Source of the DNA: Candidatus Poribacteria bacterium
Lineage (GTDB): Bacteria; Poribacteria; WGA-4E; WGA-3G
Reading direction: 5' to 3'
NCBI GenBank assembly: GCA_022827185.1
Contig: JAJDTM010000005.1
Span: forward strand, 310,001-374,000
Length of the DNA: 64,000 nt
Made by a program: the position numbers and the translations under genes. Below, piece by piece: positions 43,737 through 52,092 of this stretch (the first letter of the stretch is position 1; each line of letters begins with the position of its first letter). The notes beneath the pieces were generated by a model that was not told where the DNA came from, searched no databases, and worked only from the letters and a program-made list of their open reading frames with translations.

Positions 43737-45683
43737 CTAACGATAGAAAGAATAAACAGACACACCCCAGATCAGTCGGATCAGCACCCACGTGCCACCG
43801 ACGACGAATTGCCCGAGAATGAGTCCCAAAAAGAGCGGTAACACTCGATGGTACAGACGGATACCACCGAACCGCAAGATGAGGTGTTTGATGCCCCAAC
43901 TCATAAAAACGGAGAACCAGAGCCAACCGAAGGTCAATGTACTACTTGCGACCGCATAGCCAGTCGGATGAAATGGAAACATCGGAAAACGGGTACGTAG
44001 CCACCACAGCAACCCTGTAAACAAAAACCCGATACTCATAAATGTTACCGCGGGGATATTTGTTTCTGTCGGGTAATAGAGCCACGATCGGAGCATACTA
44101 TAACCGCCCTTTACCACCCACTGATTCGCGCCGGTCTTGTAGGAAACCGTTAGATACGCCCAGAATGAAGCAAGGATGCCGAAAAAGACACCGCACATCA
44201 GCGCGACGACCATCCGTTTCGCACGCATATTCGCCACTTCCACAAGTTTAAAGGCTTCCAATGTATGTGGCATCGGATGTGCGCGATAGCCGCGATTGAA
44301 CGCGAAAAACAGCGACAGCACCGTTAAACTCTGTGGTGGAATCGGACGTGAACCGAGCGAATCGAGAATAAATTGCCGCGGGTTTGCCGAAAACATCTCG
44401 TGTGTCGGGGGACCAACCTCCGCGCGGACCCGTGTAATGCCTAACGCGAGGAGATAATAGATCGTAAAGTACAACGCGATCAGCCAAATTGCCATCCCCG
44501 CATGGTTAGAAAAAATAAAGAGAAAAAGGACACCGCCTATCAACCCTGCCAGCGGCCACCGATAATCCGTTGTATCTTGCATTTCAGATGGAAGGGACGC
44601 ACCTCTCTTTCCAGTCACATTTCTAAACATCGCATAGAAATGCTTACGTCCGCCGTAGAGTCCAAAACAGGCGATCCCCAGATACGCGCCGACCCCTTGC
44701 GGGCCATCGTACGGAAATCCCGGCAAAGCCTGTAACCCCATCGCACTTCCCAAGATGCGCTCACCTTTCCAGAAGAAGTAAAAGAACCAAAGCGAAAAGG
44801 ACATCTCTAACGGCATTAAAAAGGCAAGTCCTACACCGAATGACAGGATATAAACGGGGGTCCAGCCGATTGCGCTCCACGGTTTTTCAGTGAAATAGAT
44901 GCCGAGGTCTACCTTTCGGACCGGTATCTCTGGGAAGGTTGGGAAGAAGGCGTGGATGCCGTTAATCAGTTCAATGCTCGCTGCAATAGCGAAGCCTGCC
45001 CAGAGCATCTTGTTTTTAAAGAGCCGTCCGTCTGAGTGCGTCATCTCTATTGGCAAACGGACGATGGGATAGGTGAGCCGTTCCCGTTCGATCCACTGCT
45101 TCCGAAGCAACAGATCGATGCATATCATCACCCATATCAGCACGGACAGAAAGAGCGTCCACCATAAAACCGGTTCCCACCAAGCCGCCAGATACCGCGT
45201 CGCGTAAAAAGAGGCTTCCCCGTCGTAAAAATCTTGTAAGACGGACAAATCGCTGAGTGTCATCCAGCTTGGGAGATACCGCCAGAAGAGCTGTTGCCAT
45301 TCGTTTTCAGGGGTGGCAAACCAGAAGCCGTTTGGAATCACAGGCACAAGGGTCTGCATCATATCGTGTCCCGCGATCGCCGAGGACATTGAAAGGATCA
45401 CGTAGACGGTGAGCAATTCTCCCTGTCGGAGCGCGAAGCGCGGCAGCAGCCGTTTGACCAGAGAATTTAGGCATGTCAGCACCACCAGCGTCACCACCAC
45501 GTTGTAAATTAGCGACATCGTTGTCGGCAGTGTACTCCGGTAACGCAGATGGTTTGCCATAATAAAATAGGTATTCGGTGGAATAAGAACGATGCCGATC
45601 AGAATCGCGCGAAAAGTAACACCCGGGTGCCCAGACTGCGACGTTTCTTGGGGATTTGAGGGATATTTTGATGTGTTTACCAT
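43737..45683 (-). CDS. DUF6785/DUF6784-type membrane protein, tandem paralog B
   Basis: 648 aa from ATG 45683; the frame opens at 45707, inside the end of the permease gene. Near-duplicate of paralog A over about 1.95 kb, with most differences silent or conservative (e.g. 'RMIPPQSLTMMSLYYAFNRG' versus 'RPIPPQSLTVLSLFFAFNRG'). Lies 10 nt from the stop of the upstream ABC-2-type permease, so the three genes are probably one transcript. Function unknown. Confidence 0.85.
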   Translation of the reverse strand: MVNTSKYPSNPQETSQSGHPGVTFRAILIGIVLIPPNTYFIMANHLRYRSTLPTTMSLIYNVVVTLVVLTCLNSLVKRLLPRFALRQGELLTVYVILSMSSAIAGHDMMQTLVPVIPNGFWFATPENEWQQLFWRYLPSWMTLSDLSVLQDFYDGEASFYATRYLAAWWEPVLWWTLFLSVLIWVMICIDLLLRKQWIERERLTYPIVRLPIEMTHSDGRLFKNKMLWAGFAIAASIELINGIHAFFPTFPEIPVRKVDLGIYFTEKPWSAIGWTPVYILSFGVGLAFLMPLEMSFSLWFFYFFWKGERILGSAMGLQALPGFPYDGPQGVGAYLGIACFGLYGGRKHFYAMFRNVTGKRGASLPSEMQDTTDYRWPLAGLIGGVLFLFIFSNHAGMAIWLIALYFTIYYLLALGITRVRAEVGPPTHEMFSANPRQFILDSLGSRPIPPQSLTVLSLFFAFNRGYRAHPMPHTLEAFKLVEVANMRAKRMVVALMCGVFFGILASFWAYLTVSYKTGANQWVVKGGYSMLRSWLYYPTETNIPAVTFMSIGFLFTGLLWWLRTRFPMFPFHPTGYAVASSTLTFGWLWFSVFMSWGIKHLILRFGGIRLYHRVLPLFLGLILGQFVVGGTWVLIRLIWGVSVYSFYR

Positions 45684-45693
45684 GTTTTTATTT

Positions 45694-46455
45694 TTACAAA
45701 TCCCCATGGTTTAGCTTGCCGGATGTAGACAGCAAACGCATCTGTCTCATCAAAACTGGAAAAATCAGGATAGAGAGGACACAAAACAATCCGATGTTCC
45801 ACAACCACAGATGCGTTGCGTCCGCACCCAAGATTGACAACAACGCACACAGCGGACTCATCACATCCAATATCGGGATTGCGTCAAGTAAGGGAATCGG
45901 AATCAGCGGAAGGAAGGTCAGCAGCACGACGACCCCGTAACTTATACCTTTTGCCCGAATAGGTGGATTACATAACGCAAAACCGATACCGATGAGTGCG
46001 AAAAAAATACAACTTACCAATAGGACAGCACCGCATTTCACTAATTTTGAAACTCCCAAACCACCTATATAACTTGAAAGTGCAAACAGCGGAATTGTTA
46101 ACCAGAGACCCCATATCGCCCAAAGCACCACAGCACTCAGTTTACCTACCAAAATTTGCCAATTTGCCAACGGACTCAACACCAGCAGCGCACCGTTCAT
46201 CCCGTTTCTTGTTACGGACCGATCTACATATAAGGCTTCAACCGCATGCCTCGGTACCCAAAGTTGCGCGATAAAGAGAACAATAATACAGAGCGTATAA
46301 ACCTGTTTTCCAACGTCACTTGTGCGATTGGCATAGAACTCGACCGCTGCAACCAATAACAGTAGCGCGAATCCGCATAAGATTAGAAACTGGATGCGTC
46401 GGTATTTGCTTGAATGGATATAACAACGCAGTTCTTTAAGGATAACGGCTAACAT
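45694..46455 (-). CDS. ABC-2-type transporter permease-like membrane protein
   Basis: 253 aa, six hydrophobic segments. The N-terminus 'MLAVILKELRCYIHSSKYRR' and 'VPRHAVEALYVDRSVTRNG', 'LLVLSPLANWQILVGKLSAV' match ABC-2 permeases of the NatB/YhaP/CcmB-like kind. No ATPase gene is adjacent in the window. First gene of the minus-strand block with the two DUF6785 paralogs. Confidence 0.75.
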   Translation of the reverse strand: MLAVILKELRCYIHSSKYRRIQFLILCGFALLLLVAAVEFYANRTSDVGKQVYTLCIIVLFIAQLWVPRHAVEALYVDRSVTRNGMNGALLVLSPLANWQILVGKLSAVVLWAIWGLWLTIPLFALSSYIGGLGVSKLVKCGAVLLVSCIFFALIGIGFALCNPPIRAKGISYGVVVLLTFLPLIPIPLLDAIPILDVMSPLCALLSILGADATHLWLWNIGLFCVLSILIFPVLMRQMRLLSTSGKLNHGDL

Positions 46456-46523
46456 TTCTACAAAGATACCATCCCTACGGGATTCAAGAGGTTTTTGAAG
46501 TCTTCAAGGTTTCCGCGTAGGAT

Positions 46524-46560
46524 CCGGTTCGGTTGGGAAACCGAACCTACCGGTCCTGGG
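46524..46560 (+). repeat. Dispersed palindromic repeat G, copy 1
   Basis: Hairpin GGTTCGGTT / AACCGAACC followed by TACCGGTCCTGGG. Same unit at 50630-50666. Confidence 0.75.
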
Positions 46561-46723
46561 TCTGAGACGGTTATTATTTCTAAAATTGACACTTATGGTG
46601 CGTGTTTTGCGGTGTACTCACCCAAATGCGATCTGCATTCTAACCGCACCGGATCCCTAAAAGAAGACATAAAACCCAAGGATTTCTTAAAACTAAATGA
46701 CCCTATATAGTGTATGTTTTTCA

Positions 46724-46752
46724 TTGACACATTTTTGGAGAGATGGTATTTT
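46724..46752 (+). promoter_or_regulatory. Promoter of Gfo/Idh/MocA gene
   Basis: TTGACA (46724-46729), 17 nt spacer, TATTTT (46747-46752). Confidence 0.65.
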
Positions 46753-46817
46753 CAGTACAAACAGTCCACGTTAGAAGTAGTGCTTATAAGGCAAATGTTT
46801 ACAGTTAGGAGATATCC

Positions 46818-48008
46818 ATGTCTAAACTCAATATTGCTTTAGTTGGTGCGGGACGGCGAGGCGCGGGTGCTCACCTACCTGTTATTGCGAAACTCAAAGA
46901 TGTTTATAATCTCGTCGCGGTCTGCGATATAGACGAGGCGGCTGCCACCCGTTACGCCAAAGAATACGGTGTAACGCCTTACACCAACGTCCGAGATCTT
47001 GTTGCACATGAAGAACTTGATGTTGTTGATATTACCGTGCCGGGTGTTGCACACCACGCAATCGGATGCTTTATGGCGGATGCCGGCGTTCATATCCTCT
47101 GTGAGACACCTATCACTGTTACGCTGCCGACAGCAGACCTGATGATTGAACACGCCAAAGCCAATAATGTCAAACTTGAGATCGCCGAAAACTATTATCG
47201 CGCGCCACGCGAACGGTTTTTATCGAAAGTCATTGAAGCAGATGTTATCGGTGAAGTCGCCCGAATTTACCGTATCTTTTATGAAGGCGGTCATCACGGC
47301 ATGAGTATGCTCCGGCTCCGCGCTGGCGGCGCACCGAAATCCGTACTCGGTATCACACAGACATCACCTGTAATTCCGATCATTGACCGGATGAAACGGG
47401 ATCACACCAGTGAAAGATGGAGTCTCGGCTTTATTGAATTCGACAACAACGCAACCGCGCTCATGGTGTACTCCAACGTCATCCATGCACGTTCCTTGGG
47501 ACGTGGACAAACAGGTATCTCACAAATTGACGGTAGCAAAGGCACTATCGTCGGTGAAGCCATCTACGTGACACCCGCCGATGAACTGGAATCCGGCGCG
47601 AAAGGCGTTGCTTACCGTCCGAAGCGCACAACAATCGACGTGGACGGCACTAACGTCATTGATAACATCTCATTGGAACTGCCGGAACAGATCGTCACTT
47701 GGGAGAACCCGCTCAAGAACTACCCGCTTTCTGAAGGACAGATCGCAGTCGCAGATGAACTGCTCAGCATCGCTACAGCTGTCCTTAACGATACGGAACC
47801 CGAATACGGTGCCGCACTCGGCAGGCAGGACCAAGAGATGAACATCGCAATGAACGAATCCGGCAATCGCAGCAAGGAAACTATTACCTTTCCGCTGACG
47901 GAGTTAACCGAAACAGAGCGAGGCACCCACGAAAGTTATCAGCAACAATATGGACATCCGATAGAAGACCTTGAAGCCGGAATTGATACATTCTTCCCAC
48001 GTCGCTAA
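46818..48008 (+). CDS. Gfo/Idh/MocA family oxidoreductase
   Basis: 396 aa. Rossmann start 'IALVGAGRRGAGAHLPVIAK', 'AVCDIDEAAATRYAKEYG', 'DVVDITVPGVAHH', and the catalytic position 'HILCETPITVTLPTADLM', where the usual EKP Lys is Thr (ETP). 'EIAENYYRAPRERFL' follows. Loss of the EKP Lys is seen in some subfamilies but would alter the usual catalysis. Likely acts on a sugar derivative. Own promoter, SD TAGGAGA. Confidence 0.88.
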   Translation: MSKLNIALVGAGRRGAGAHLPVIAKLKDVYNLVAVCDIDEAAATRYAKEYGVTPYTNVRDLVAHEELDVVDITVPGVAHHAIGCFMADAGVHILCETPITVTLPTADLMIEHAKANNVKLEIAENYYRAPRERFLSKVIEADVIGEVARIYRIFYEGGHHGMSMLRLRAGGAPKSVLGITQTSPVIPIIDRMKRDHTSERWSLGFIEFDNNATALMVYSNVIHARSLGRGQTGISQIDGSKGTIVGEAIYVTPADELESGAKGVAYRPKRTTIDVDGTNVIDNISLELPEQIVTWENPLKNYPLSEGQIAVADELLSIATAVLNDTEPEYGAALGRQDQEMNIAMNESGNRSKETITFPLTELTETERGTHESYQQQYGHPIEDLEAGIDTFFPRR

Positions 48009-48150
48009 TATAATAGCATGTTGAGCGAAAGAATTCAAACGTTTTCCCTATAACCATTGCAGGCGGGGTTTATAATCCCGCCACCCTTCTATTCCCAATT
48101 TTTGAAACCGCTGCCCCAATATTTACACACCGTAAAAAGAAAAACCCTCC

Positions 48151-48179
48151 TTGATTTTCCATACAAAACATGTTATCAT
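48151..48179 (+). promoter_or_regulatory. Promoter upstream of lipoprotein gene
   Basis: TTGATT (48151-48156), 17 nt spacer, TATCAT (48174-48179). Confidence 0.55.
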
Positions 48180-48211
48180 ATATGTAGATATAAAGTTTCA
48201 TCAGAAACGCT

Positions 48212-48371
48212 ATTTTCCAAGCGTCGGCCACAACACCGAAGCAGCCCCTGGAAAGAATCGCTCACGTATCTGTGGCGAAAAAACGATACGCACCCCACTT
48301 CGGGGAATCTAAACCAAAAAAGGAGCGGGCATTCCTCCCAAGCTTCCTAAAGACTTGGGTTTCCTGCCCGG
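48212..48371 (+). mobile_element. Probable IS200/IS605-type relic: TnpB C-terminus and right-end hairpin
   Basis: Frame 48212-48312 encodes SVGHNTEAAPGKNRSR, then ICGEKTIRTPLRGI and TAA, resembling the variable tail of TnpB proteins (VGH...CGE pattern, from memory). Fourteen nt later is a two-tier hairpin: CGGGCA (48326-48331) / TGCCCG (48365-48370) and CCCAAG (48337-48342) / CTTGGG (48354-48359), typical of IS605-family right ends. The rest of the transposase is missing. The last G of the hairpin begins the SD of the next gene. Confidence 0.45.
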
Positions 48372-48378
48372 AGATTAG

Positions 48379-49593
48379 ATGACAAGATTTTTAGGTTTTG
48401 CTTTTTTGATAATTTGTGTATTGATATGTTCATGTGCGGAAGAAAGTTCAATTTTAGATGATGTTTTACTAACCGATGCTGATAAAGGGACGCTTTATAT
48501 TAACACTGACAATTTCCCAAGCGCATACTCACGATATCCTGCTGGAGATTTTATCGTTGATATACCAGAGGATATTCTATTTAAAATAACCTCTTACAAT
48601 AATGGTTTGCTTCACGGCGACGGGATATATTACAGTTATATAGAATACGACAGACCAAACAACAATCTTACAACCAATGGTGGCGGTATAGTGTTTTGCG
48701 ATAGAAACGGCAAGTATATCTCACACAGAGAGATAGTGTTTCCAAAAGGCAATGGTCGCTTCCCGCTGCGGTGGTCCCCTGGAGAAATAGTGGGCATATA
48801 CCAAAACAATCTTATTTTATCAGTTCGGTTTGCAAGGGATTTGTTTTCGCGCTACGATGGTGTAGAGGGCGCGAGTATGACTGGTATATTAAACCTTGAC
48901 ACTTTTGAGTTTACGCGCATAGATGGCTACGGTTCTTATACTGTTTTTGATAGAGGGAGTGTGTGGAGTAGTTTTGTAATAGGTGATATACTTTATATGA
49001 GAAGAAGTCCTGGGTCGGTAGGTCAAAAATATTGGGACCAAAGCCGTAAGGATAGACTATACGCTTATTCGCTTGTTTTAATGGAATACACGCCTGAACA
49101 CGATATTACGATAAATCACGGCTACCAGTTTGATTGGCAGATAGCAGGAGAGCCACCAAAAGAAGCGGGCGCGTTTAGCATAGATATAAACGATACACGT
49201 AACGATCTTTCGGCGCAACTTGCAAGAGCGTCTTTTGACCGTATCATATACGACGGTATAGGCGGGCTTTGGGTAAATGTGTTGACGGACTTTATCATAA
49301 ACGCAGATCTGGAGGCTTGTCCTTTTCCGAATTTAGTAGGCGGACGGACGTACACAGCAGAGAACTATCTCGCGAAGTTCGATATGCAAGGCAACTTTAC
49401 AGGAGAGATCGTTGCTATAAATTCCACATGCGAAGAGTTTCAAACATATCATAGAGCATCTCCAATATTTCCACAGGATGGCGACGGTGAATTTCTGTAT
49501 TTTCCAGCATGGGACCCTAACAAAGACCGCGATACTTGGGAGTGGAAGCCGTATAAGTATATTTGCTATAAACGCAATTATAGTGAATCCTAA
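48379..49593 (+). CDS. Predicted lipoprotein of unknown function
   Basis: 404 aa. 'FLGFAFLIICVLICSC' is a lipoprotein signal with lipobox ICSC (Cys 19), followed by an acidic stretch. The remainder is beta-rich with Tyr, Asp and Gly, e.g. 'YINTDNFPSAYSRYPAGDF' and 'FDWQIAGEPPKEAGAFSID', suggestive of a propeller (a DUF4221-like fold is possible, unproven). Codon use is more AT-rich than in neighbouring genes, hinting at transfer. The SD (GGAG) abuts the transposon-like hairpin. Confidence 0.75.
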   Translation: MTRFLGFAFLIICVLICSCAEESSILDDVLLTDADKGTLYINTDNFPSAYSRYPAGDFIVDIPEDILFKITSYNNGLLHGDGIYYSYIEYDRPNNNLTTNGGGIVFCDRNGKYISHREIVFPKGNGRFPLRWSPGEIVGIYQNNLILSVRFARDLFSRYDGVEGASMTGILNLDTFEFTRIDGYGSYTVFDRGSVWSSFVIGDILYMRRSPGSVGQKYWDQSRKDRLYAYSLVLMEYTPEHDITINHGYQFDWQIAGEPPKEAGAFSIDINDTRNDLSAQLARASFDRIIYDGIGGLWVNVLTDFIINADLEACPFPNLVGGRTYTAENYLAKFDMQGNFTGEIVAINSTCEEFQTYHRASPIFPQDGDGEFLYFPAWDPNKDRDTWEWKPYKYICYKRNYSES

Positions 49594-50095
49594 AAATAAA
49601 GAGACACTTTCATCCTCCGGTAGGGTTTTTGCTGGGGGTATTTGATAGGGTGTTTCTGCGGATTTCTTCGCGGTTTCCTAGCAGAACCGGATTTTAAACA
49701 CGAACCTCGAATACTTCTATCGTACAAATCCCAAATCAACTTAGAGGCAGATCCTAAACCTAATAGAAAAAAGAGTCATTGTGAAAAAAGCGAAAAACAC
49801 GTCACATTCCCACGTCTCACGTGGATTCTGCACGTCACCGTGACGTTTCAAACGTCACATAAAGATGTTGAACTATAATAACCCAACTTGCTACTAACAG
49901 ATTTTAGTGTTTTTGCTTACAAGAAACTCCCAAGCAAAAACGGTATTTCTGCGTATTTCGATGAGGTTTTCAGCCTACTTTCCTCACCCCAGAGGGGTGA
50001 TATATCTATAGAAAATGGTGTGTTCAACCTCTTGCACTCCAGCGGAGTGCTATGTGTGAAACAGGTGGCAACTTGTATTATAATAGGAGGCTATG
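49594..50095. other. Repeat-rich intergenic region
   Basis: No supported gene; short ORFs at 49642 and 49888 lack SD and likeness to known families. Notable is a cluster of ACGTCAC heptamers at 49799-49805, 49832-49838 and 49852-49858, plus inverted GTGACGT at 49840-49846 and a variant at 49812. Confidence 0.5.
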
Positions 50096-50539
50096 ATGAA
50101 TAAATTATTTTCAACACCTGAATTTCCGAATTTTCCGATTGAGGAGTTTGAGGAAGAACCTGAACAGGAGCATGCTGAGTTTAAATCTGCCATCCAAAAA
50201 TCGTCGCAAAAATTATTAGCACAACTCAAAGATCAGAATCCAGAACTCATGGATGCCGAAATTACTAAACTGAATAATATTGAAATCTCAATAACATTAG
50301 AAAGAAAACAACCCAATGAAATTTTGTTAGAATATCTCCAGCAAATTCAGGATATCGTGACCAAAGATGTATATTCCCAAATAGAAAAGGCACTTGGACG
50401 GCCAGTCACACCTGCTGAATTAACTTTTTCTCCAACTTCTATCCCCTTATCAGAGATTAAAAAGGTGGATCAAATAAGGGAAAATTACGAGTTGGCAGTT
50501 GCTAAGGGATGGCCGAACCACAACTTGTACTGCCATTGA
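50096..50539 (+). CDS. Small acidic protein of unknown function
   Basis: 147 aa from ATG 50096, 5 nt after GGAGG; ATG 50093 is too close to the SD. Highly acidic N-terminus ('PIEEFEEEPEQEHAEFKSAI'), then predicted helices ('SAIQKSSQKLLAQLKDQNPE'). No signal peptide or known domain. AT-rich. It may be a residue of the mobile island between the two transposon relics. Confidence 0.6.
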   Translation: MNKLFSTPEFPNFPIEEFEEEPEQEHAEFKSAIQKSSQKLLAQLKDQNPELMDAEITKLNNIEISITLERKQPNEILLEYLQQIQDIVTKDVYSQIEKALGRPVTPAELTFSPTSIPLSEIKKVDQIRENYELAVAKGWPNHNLYCH

Positions 50540-50629
50540 AAATTTAGACCACAATCTAAACCAAGATTATGATATAATACCTTTCTCAATGAAGATTAAT
50601 TTATTAATTCGGTAATTTTTTAGGGATGT

Positions 50630-50666
50630 CCGGTTCGGTTAGGAAACCGAACCTACCGGGCCTGGG
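50630..50666 (+). repeat. Dispersed palindromic repeat G, copy 2
   Basis: CCGGTTCGGTT / AACCGAACC hairpin followed by TACCGGGCCTGGG, matching 46524-46560. Confidence 0.75.
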
Positions 50667-50749
50667 AAAACAGAGAATTACCGAAACATTTTCTTAAACT
50701 TCATATAAGCAATTTTGAATATTAAATATACACATTATCCATTGGTAAC

Positions 50750-50768
50750 GGGCGGGGAAACCCCGCCC
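50750..50768 (+). repeat. Palindromic repeat, GC-rich hairpin
   Basis: Perfect 8-bp stem GGGCGGGG / CCCCGCCC with loop AAA, followed by CTACGGG, resembling the tail of repeat G. Confidence 0.6.
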
Positions 50769-50835
50769 CTACGGGTTCGAGACCTTCGAGAAAATGGGAA
50801 TTTATTTCTTAATATTGCTTAGAAAGGAGAATCCG

Positions 50836-51147
50836 ATGACAACCAAACGAAAACGCAAAAGATTCACACCCGAATTTAAAGCGGAAGTTGTGATTGCGGC
50901 ACTCAGCAGCGAAAGTTCCGAAGCAGAAATCTGTCGCCGACATAACATCACTGAAGCACAACTCTCAGAGTGGAAACGCCAATTCGTTGAAAATGCAGCG
51001 ACCCTCTTTGAACCCAATCGTAAGCAGTCCGATGCCTCTACGGAACGCATTGCGCAACTGGAGCAACTCGTTGGTAGGTTGACGCAGGCAGTGGACATCC
51101 AAAAAAAGGCACTCGATTGGATTGCGTTGAATCGGTCTGAAGAATAA
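50836..51147 (+). CDS. Orphan IS3-family OrfA-type transposase subunit
   Basis: 103 aa from ATG 50836 (SD AAAGGAG). HTH_Tnp_1 pattern: 'KRFTPEFKAEVVIAALSSES', 'SEAEICRRHNITEAQLSEWK', then a leucine-zipper-like 'ERIAQLEQLVGRLTQAVD'. In IS3 elements this protein binds the ends and is followed by OrfB through a frameshift. No OrfB and no clear inverted repeats are found, so this is a remnant or a domesticated DNA-binding protein. Confidence 0.85.
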   Translation: MTTKRKRKRFTPEFKAEVVIAALSSESSEAEICRRHNITEAQLSEWKRQFVENAATLFEPNRKQSDASTERIAQLEQLVGRLTQAVDIQKKALDWIALNRSEE

Positions 51148-51521
51148 CGATTCGTTGCTTCTCACCAATGTTTTCAAACTACAGAAAAATTTCATAGTAT
51201 CCCATCCGAACCGACCCAAACTTAAAGTACCCCAAAACCCACGTCATAACTACGTTAGTGAGACGTAACCAACGTCTTCAAAAATCCAAAGATTCATAGT
51301 AACACCCAAAAAATGGTGCTGCTGCGAAATGGGTGAAAACCCAGACTGTGTCTAACTTTTGGACGGGTTCACGCGTGCCACTTTTGAATCCTTACTATGA
51401 ATCCTATGAAATTTCATAAATTTGCGGTATCCTCATCCAACCGCGATAGGCATTCAGACAACCAAAAGCATACACCCAACCCTTCCAATTTTCCACCCTT
51501 CCATCCTTCCAACGCCTCCCT

Positions 51522-51590
51522 AATCCGTGAAATCCGCGTAATCCGCGACAATCCGCGATTCAGATAATACAATCCTGCAAATCCTGATTC
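51522..51590 (+). repeat. Short-period AATCCGYG / AATCCTG repeat tract
   Basis: AATCCGTGA, AATCCGCGT, AATCCGCGAC, AATCCGCGATT then AATCCTGCA and AATCCTGATT, spaced about 10 bp. Its role is unknown. Confidence 0.65.
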
Positions 51591-51768
51591 TGACAACAAC
51601 CATTCTTATACCAAATCTAAAAAATAAAGTCGCATTATAGAGGTTTTGGAACGCTATGAGGCATTCGCAGGTCCGAGGCGCAATCAATTGCGCTACTACA
51701 AGCCAGTTTTTTGTTAATGACAGGCGTTTATTTAGAAATGGTATTACTGACAACCGATAAAAAATTAA

Positions 51769-51797
51769 TTGCGAATAGATTGGCTTTATGATATACT
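51769..51797 (+). promoter_or_regulatory. Promoter of tatA operon
   Basis: TTGCGA (51769-51774), 17 nt spacer, TATACT (51792-51797), 50 nt before the tatA start. Confidence 0.65.
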
Positions 51798-51846
51798 AAT
51801 GCACAGTAACAGACTGTCATGTATCATAAAAGGAGGAGTCAGAAAT

Positions 51847-52062
51847 ATGGGTGGAATAGGCGGAATGGAGATATTTATAATTCTTGTGGCTGCTCTCATC
51901 ATTTTCGGACCGAAAAAACTACCAGAAATGGGACGTTCGCTCGGAAAAGCGATACGCGAATTTAAGAGCGCCGGCTCCGAACTCCAAGATGAACTGACAA
52001 AAGCAGCAGATGAGATTGATAAGGACCCGGAACCAAATATCAAGCCTCCGAAATCCTCTTAA
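51847..52062 (+). CDS. tatA: Twin-arginine translocase subunit TatA/TatE
   Basis: 71 aa. N-terminal membrane helix 'MEIFIILVAALIIFGPKKLP' with the FGPKKLPE hinge, then the amphipathic helix 'GRSLGKAIREFKSAGSE' and an acidic tail. It polymerises around TatC to move folded proteins across the inner membrane. Start at 51847 with SD AGGAGGAG. Followed by tatC 30 nt later; no tatB is needed in many such lineages. Confidence 0.95.
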   Translation: MGGIGGMEIFIILVAALIIFGPKKLPEMGRSLGKAIREFKSAGSELQDELTKAADEIDKDPEPNIKPPKSS

Positions 52063-52092
52063 TCGGTGATAATCTCGCGAACAGGACGTATT

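Larger units (their letters stand above)
46456..46817. other. Divergent intergenic region with palindromic repeat and promoter
   Basis: Contains repeat G (46524-46560) and the promoter at 46724-46752. No gene is supported. Confidence 0.5.
48009..48378. other. Intergenic region with palindrome, promoter and probable transposon relic
   Basis: Holds GGCGGGGTTTATAATCCCGCC (hairpin 48063-48084), a promoter (48151-48179) and a probable TnpB 3' end plus element end. An ORF at 48057-48350 overlaps these but has no SD and no family likeness. Confidence 0.5.
50540..50835. other. Intergenic region with two palindromic repeats
   Basis: Contains repeat G copy 2 and a GC-rich hairpin (50750-50768) with a TATAAT at 50573-50578 lacking a clear -35. 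Confidence 0.5.
51148..51846. other. Long intergenic region
   Basis: About 700 bp without a supported gene. It contains a short-period AATCCGNGA repeat tract (51522-51590) and the tatA promoter. The first 250 bp may be degenerate insertion-sequence remains. Confidence 0.5.

Noticed and set aside
48057-48350. 97-codon ORF between dehydrogenase and lipoprotein
   Set aside because: No SD, overlaps a palindrome, promoter and transposon relic in another frame, no recognisable protein.
49642-50103. Short ORFs at 49642-49878 and 49888-50103
   Set aside because: No SD, no family likeness, overlap repeats and the start of the next supported gene.
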